From a bacterium (lineage in GTDB: Bacteria > ARS69), in assembly GCA_025774805.1 (NCBI GenBank), contig JALGZR010000001.1, positions 1-64,000 of the forward strand: a stretch of DNA of 64,000 nucleotides, given 5' to 3'. The notes beneath the pieces are model-generated. The model did no database searches, was not told where the DNA came from, and was given only the letters and a program-made list of their open reading frames with translations. The first letter of the stretch is position 1; every line of letters begins with the position of its first letter. A program made the position numbers and the translations under genes. Below, one piece after another: positions 61,950-64,000 of the stretch.

Positions 61950-64000
61950 ATGACCTCACGGATCACCGAGGACGCGCACCGATCCCCTCTGGGGCTCCAC
62001 GTTGTCACGCCGTTGATCACCGTTGCCTCGCTTGTCTGCTTCCTGCTGATGAGTGCGTCGTGGGGCGTGCCCTTCTCCGTGCAAATCGAGCGCTTACGGG
62101 CCGAGGGCAAGCATGCCGAGGCTCTGGAGGTGGCTCTCGATTTCCTCCAACTGGACGAGGACCCGGGTGTCTACCCCGCAAGTATCGCCATCATGAAAGT
62201 GCGAGTCGCCACCCTGAGATTCATACTGAGCCTTCCGGAATCGGCCCGGCGCGAGATGACGGAAGCGGATTCCCTCTTCCTGGCGATGGATCATCAGTGG
62301 CAGGCGGGAAACTTCTCCACCGCCGAAGCCCTGGCTCGTCGGCGCCTCGAGCTTCAGCGCCGTCACCTGCCGCAGCCTCACGATGAGGTGGCTTGGACCC
62401 TCTATCATTTGGCGAACTGCGTGGCTCCGGCGGGTGACCTTGCCCAAGCCGAAACGCTCCTCCACCAAGCCCTGGAGATGCAGTTGGAGGTTCTCGGGCC
62501 GGAGAACGCCCCCGTGGGAATCACCCTGGAGCACCTGGGCATGGTGCGCGCCGCCCAGGGCGACTTCGCTCAGGCAGAAGGATTCTATCGGCAGGCGTTG
62601 GAGACATACTGGCTGATCACGGGGGAGAACCGTGACTGTTTCTCGGGCGACGAAAACGTCCTTCGTACCTGGAGGAGAATGGCGAAGCTCCACGTCATCC
62701 AGGGTGACTACGCCCGAGCCATCCCCATACTCCGCCGGGCCGAGGCGGGCGCTCGCCGGTTTGAAGCCAGACGAAACCTCGACGATAGATACTGGTTGAC
62801 GGCAACGCTCTTGAATGACCTGGCGGTTGTTCTCGAGAGGCAGGGTGACTACTCAGCGGCGGAGCCTCTTTACCGGGAGGCTCTTGCCATTCGCCGGCGA
62901 GCGCTCGGAGAGGAACATCCTCACGTGATCGGTTGTCTCACTGCGCTGGGAGAGGTGCTCTGTCGTAGCCACCAGGCCGAGGCCGCGCGCCCCTTGTTGC
63001 AGGAAGCGCTCGCAAGGAGCCGGAGGTCACTCGGGAACGAGGATCCACAGACCGCCGCCGTTTTCCTCAGCCTGGCCACCCTCATGCGCTCGACCGGCCA
63101 CTTCGCGGTGGCGGAGTCGCTGGCCCACGAGGCGCTGACCATTCAGCGTCTCGCTCTGGGCGAAGAGCATCTGGACGTGGCCAAGTGTCTGTCTCATTTG
63201 GCCCATACCTGTGTGGCCCGGGGAGAGCCGGACGAGGCCGAGGATCACTTCCGGCAGGCTCTTTCCTTGTACGAGAATCTCCTCGACAATGAGCATCCCC
63301 TGCTGCTCCGGACTACCCACGAGCTCGCCCGCAGCCTGTTGGCGCAACGGGAGCCCTCGGCGGCGGAGTCGCTTCTCTCTCACTCAGCCACGGCCTTCGA
63401 GACCGCGCGGCTGCGAGCGGGAAGCGGATACAGTCGGGCGACGTTTCAGACTTCGCCTTATACCGCACTCGCCGCCTCCCGGCTGGTTTCAGGAAAGGAG
63501 AATGAAGCCTGGCCGGCGGCCGAGAGGGCCCTCGGCCGGGTTTTGGCAGATCTCATCGTCACCGCAGGACACCAACGCCTGAGCTCCCGTGAGATTGCAG
63601 TGCGGGATTCTCTGGCGCGGGTTCTGGGGCGATTGGAAAATCAGCTCTCGGCACTCCGTGAGGCAACGCGCACGAACAGATCCGACCAGGTTGCCGAAGA
63701 TTCGCGCACGTTGCGCGTCCGCCTCGCGGAAGCCGAATCGGCTTGGTCTGCCTTTCAAAGGGAAATCGTTTCCCGGCATCCGGGATCCGAGGGGCACGCC
63801 TTCCCCCTGGAGCGCGTCCAAAACGCGCTGACGGAGAGGACGGCTCTCATGGGATGGGTGCACCTGTGGCTGAGCCCGGGCGAGCTGCTTTCGTGGGGAT
63901 ACGTCATCCGCCGAGACGGAGCGGTTCGCTGGGTCCGGTTGGACGACTCGATCACCGAGGATGCAGCCGGCGCGGGAACCGTAACAGCCGGTGAGCTTCG
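61950..64000 (+). CDS. TPR-CHAT protein, 3' end outside window
   Basis: An open frame from the ATG at 61950 to the window end (683 complete codons, no stop). An N-terminal membrane segment (about 17-38, GLHVVTPLITVASLVCFLLM) is followed by many TPR units of the kinesin-light-chain type (for example GDYSAAEPLYREALAIRRRALGEEHP). The last 40 residues (ALMGWVHLWLSPGELLSWGYVIRRDGAVRWV, then LDD) are the beginning of a CHAT caspase-like domain. The catalytic His and Cys would be beyond 64000. It follows the sigma/anti-sigma pair by 72 bp and is probably their co-operonic output or sensor protease. Confidence 0.85.
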   Translation, partial: MTSRITEDAHRSPLGLHVVTPLITVASLVCFLLMSASWGVPFSVQIERLRAEGKHAEALEVALDFLQLDEDPGVYPASIAIMKVRVATLRFILSLPESARREMTEADSLFLAMDHQWQAGNFSTAEALARRRLELQRRHLPQPHDEVAWTLYHLANCVAPAGDLAQAETLLHQALEMQLEVLGPENAPVGITLEHLGMVRAAQGDFAQAEGFYRQALETYWLITGENRDCFSGDENVLRTWRRMAKLHVIQGDYARAIPILRRAEAGARRFEARRNLDDRYWLTATLLNDLAVVLERQGDYSAAEPLYREALAIRRRALGEEHPHVIGCLTALGEVLCRSHQAEAARPLLQEALARSRRSLGNEDPQTAAVFLSLATLMRSTGHFAVAESLAHEALTIQRLALGEEHLDVAKCLSHLAHTCVARGEPDEAEDHFRQALSLYENLLDNEHPLLLRTTHELARSLLAQREPSAAESLLSHSATAFETARLRAGSGYSRATFQTSPYTALAASRLVSGKENEAWPAAERALGRVLADLIVTAGHQRLSSREIAVRDSLARVLGRLENQLSALREATRTNRSDQVAEDSRTLRVRLAEAESAWSAFQREIVSRHPGSEGHAFPLERVQNALTERTALMGWVHLWLSPGELLSWGYVIRRDGAVRWVRLDDSITEDAAGAGTVTAGEL

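Noticed and set aside
1-64000. CRISPR array, rRNA genes or complete insertion sequence
   Set aside because: No regularly spaced direct repeats, no rRNA sequence and only broken IS3 fragments were found.

Overview
This is a 64 kb, GC-rich, gene-dense chromosomal window from a Gram-negative bacterium. The envelope evidence is an outer-membrane barrel candidate, several lipoproteins and secreted proteins ending in FlgD-like Ig modules. GTG and TTG starts and 4-nt ATGA/GTGA/TTGA overlaps are frequent. The mix of exosortase-associated polysaccharide genes, FlgD-like C-termini, many alkaline-phosphatase-superfamily enzymes and C10/C-terminal-tag secreted proteins fits an uncultured lineage such as an FCB-affiliated candidate phylum (for example Eisenbacteria). 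That placement is an inference, because no rRNA or ribosomal marker gene is present.

Layout. 1-282 is the end of chorismate synthase. 396-5700 (minus) is a compact operon of two membrane/secreted type I phosphodiesterases, a 65-aa small protein and an EMC3/YidC-like membrane protein. 5957-9560 holds a sulfotransferase, a lipoprotein and a GT-C-like polytopic protein. 9653-17963 holds a lipoprotein sulfatase, a GT2-TPR fusion, an M24 peptidase, a membrane protein with a dead peptidase-MA-like domain, a secreted FlgD-tailed protein and a YdcF/ElyC protein. 18563-32347 is a large polysaccharide locus: O-antigen-ligase-like protein, several glycosyltransferases, acetyltransferase, FemAB protein, pyruvyltransferase, flippase and an asparagine-synthetase-like amidotransferase. 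Several members match exosortase A (XrtA)-associated families, but no exosortase is present here. 32732-48909 continues with secreted beta-helix and fibronectin proteins, an SGNH hydrolase, a Cys-less AsnB paralogue, two sulfotransferases, a sigma-54 activator with a pseudo-receiver, and two more glycosyltransferases. 49232-53703 has an OPT transporter and a barrel/lipoprotein pair.

A tRNA-Met(CAT) gene at 54276-54352 is followed by an integrase C-terminal scar and IS3 transposase scars. Beyond it lies an accessory-looking stretch: a small secreted protein, a 1304-aa C10 peptidase/beta-helix/FG-GAP mosaic, and an ECF sigma factor, zinc-finger anti-sigma and TPR-CHAT module that runs off the window end.

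How the genes work together: the polysaccharide genes would build, flip, polymerise and decorate (acetyl, pyruvyl, sulfate, amidated sugars) a surface glycan. The phosphodiesterase/sulfatase genes may remodel it or envelope lipids. The secreted mosaics are exported by an unknown sorting route. Two of them end in a nearly identical short tail (SWG-x-[IL]-K-x-IYR), one of the most interesting signals here, together with a dispersed intergenic repeat present in five places.
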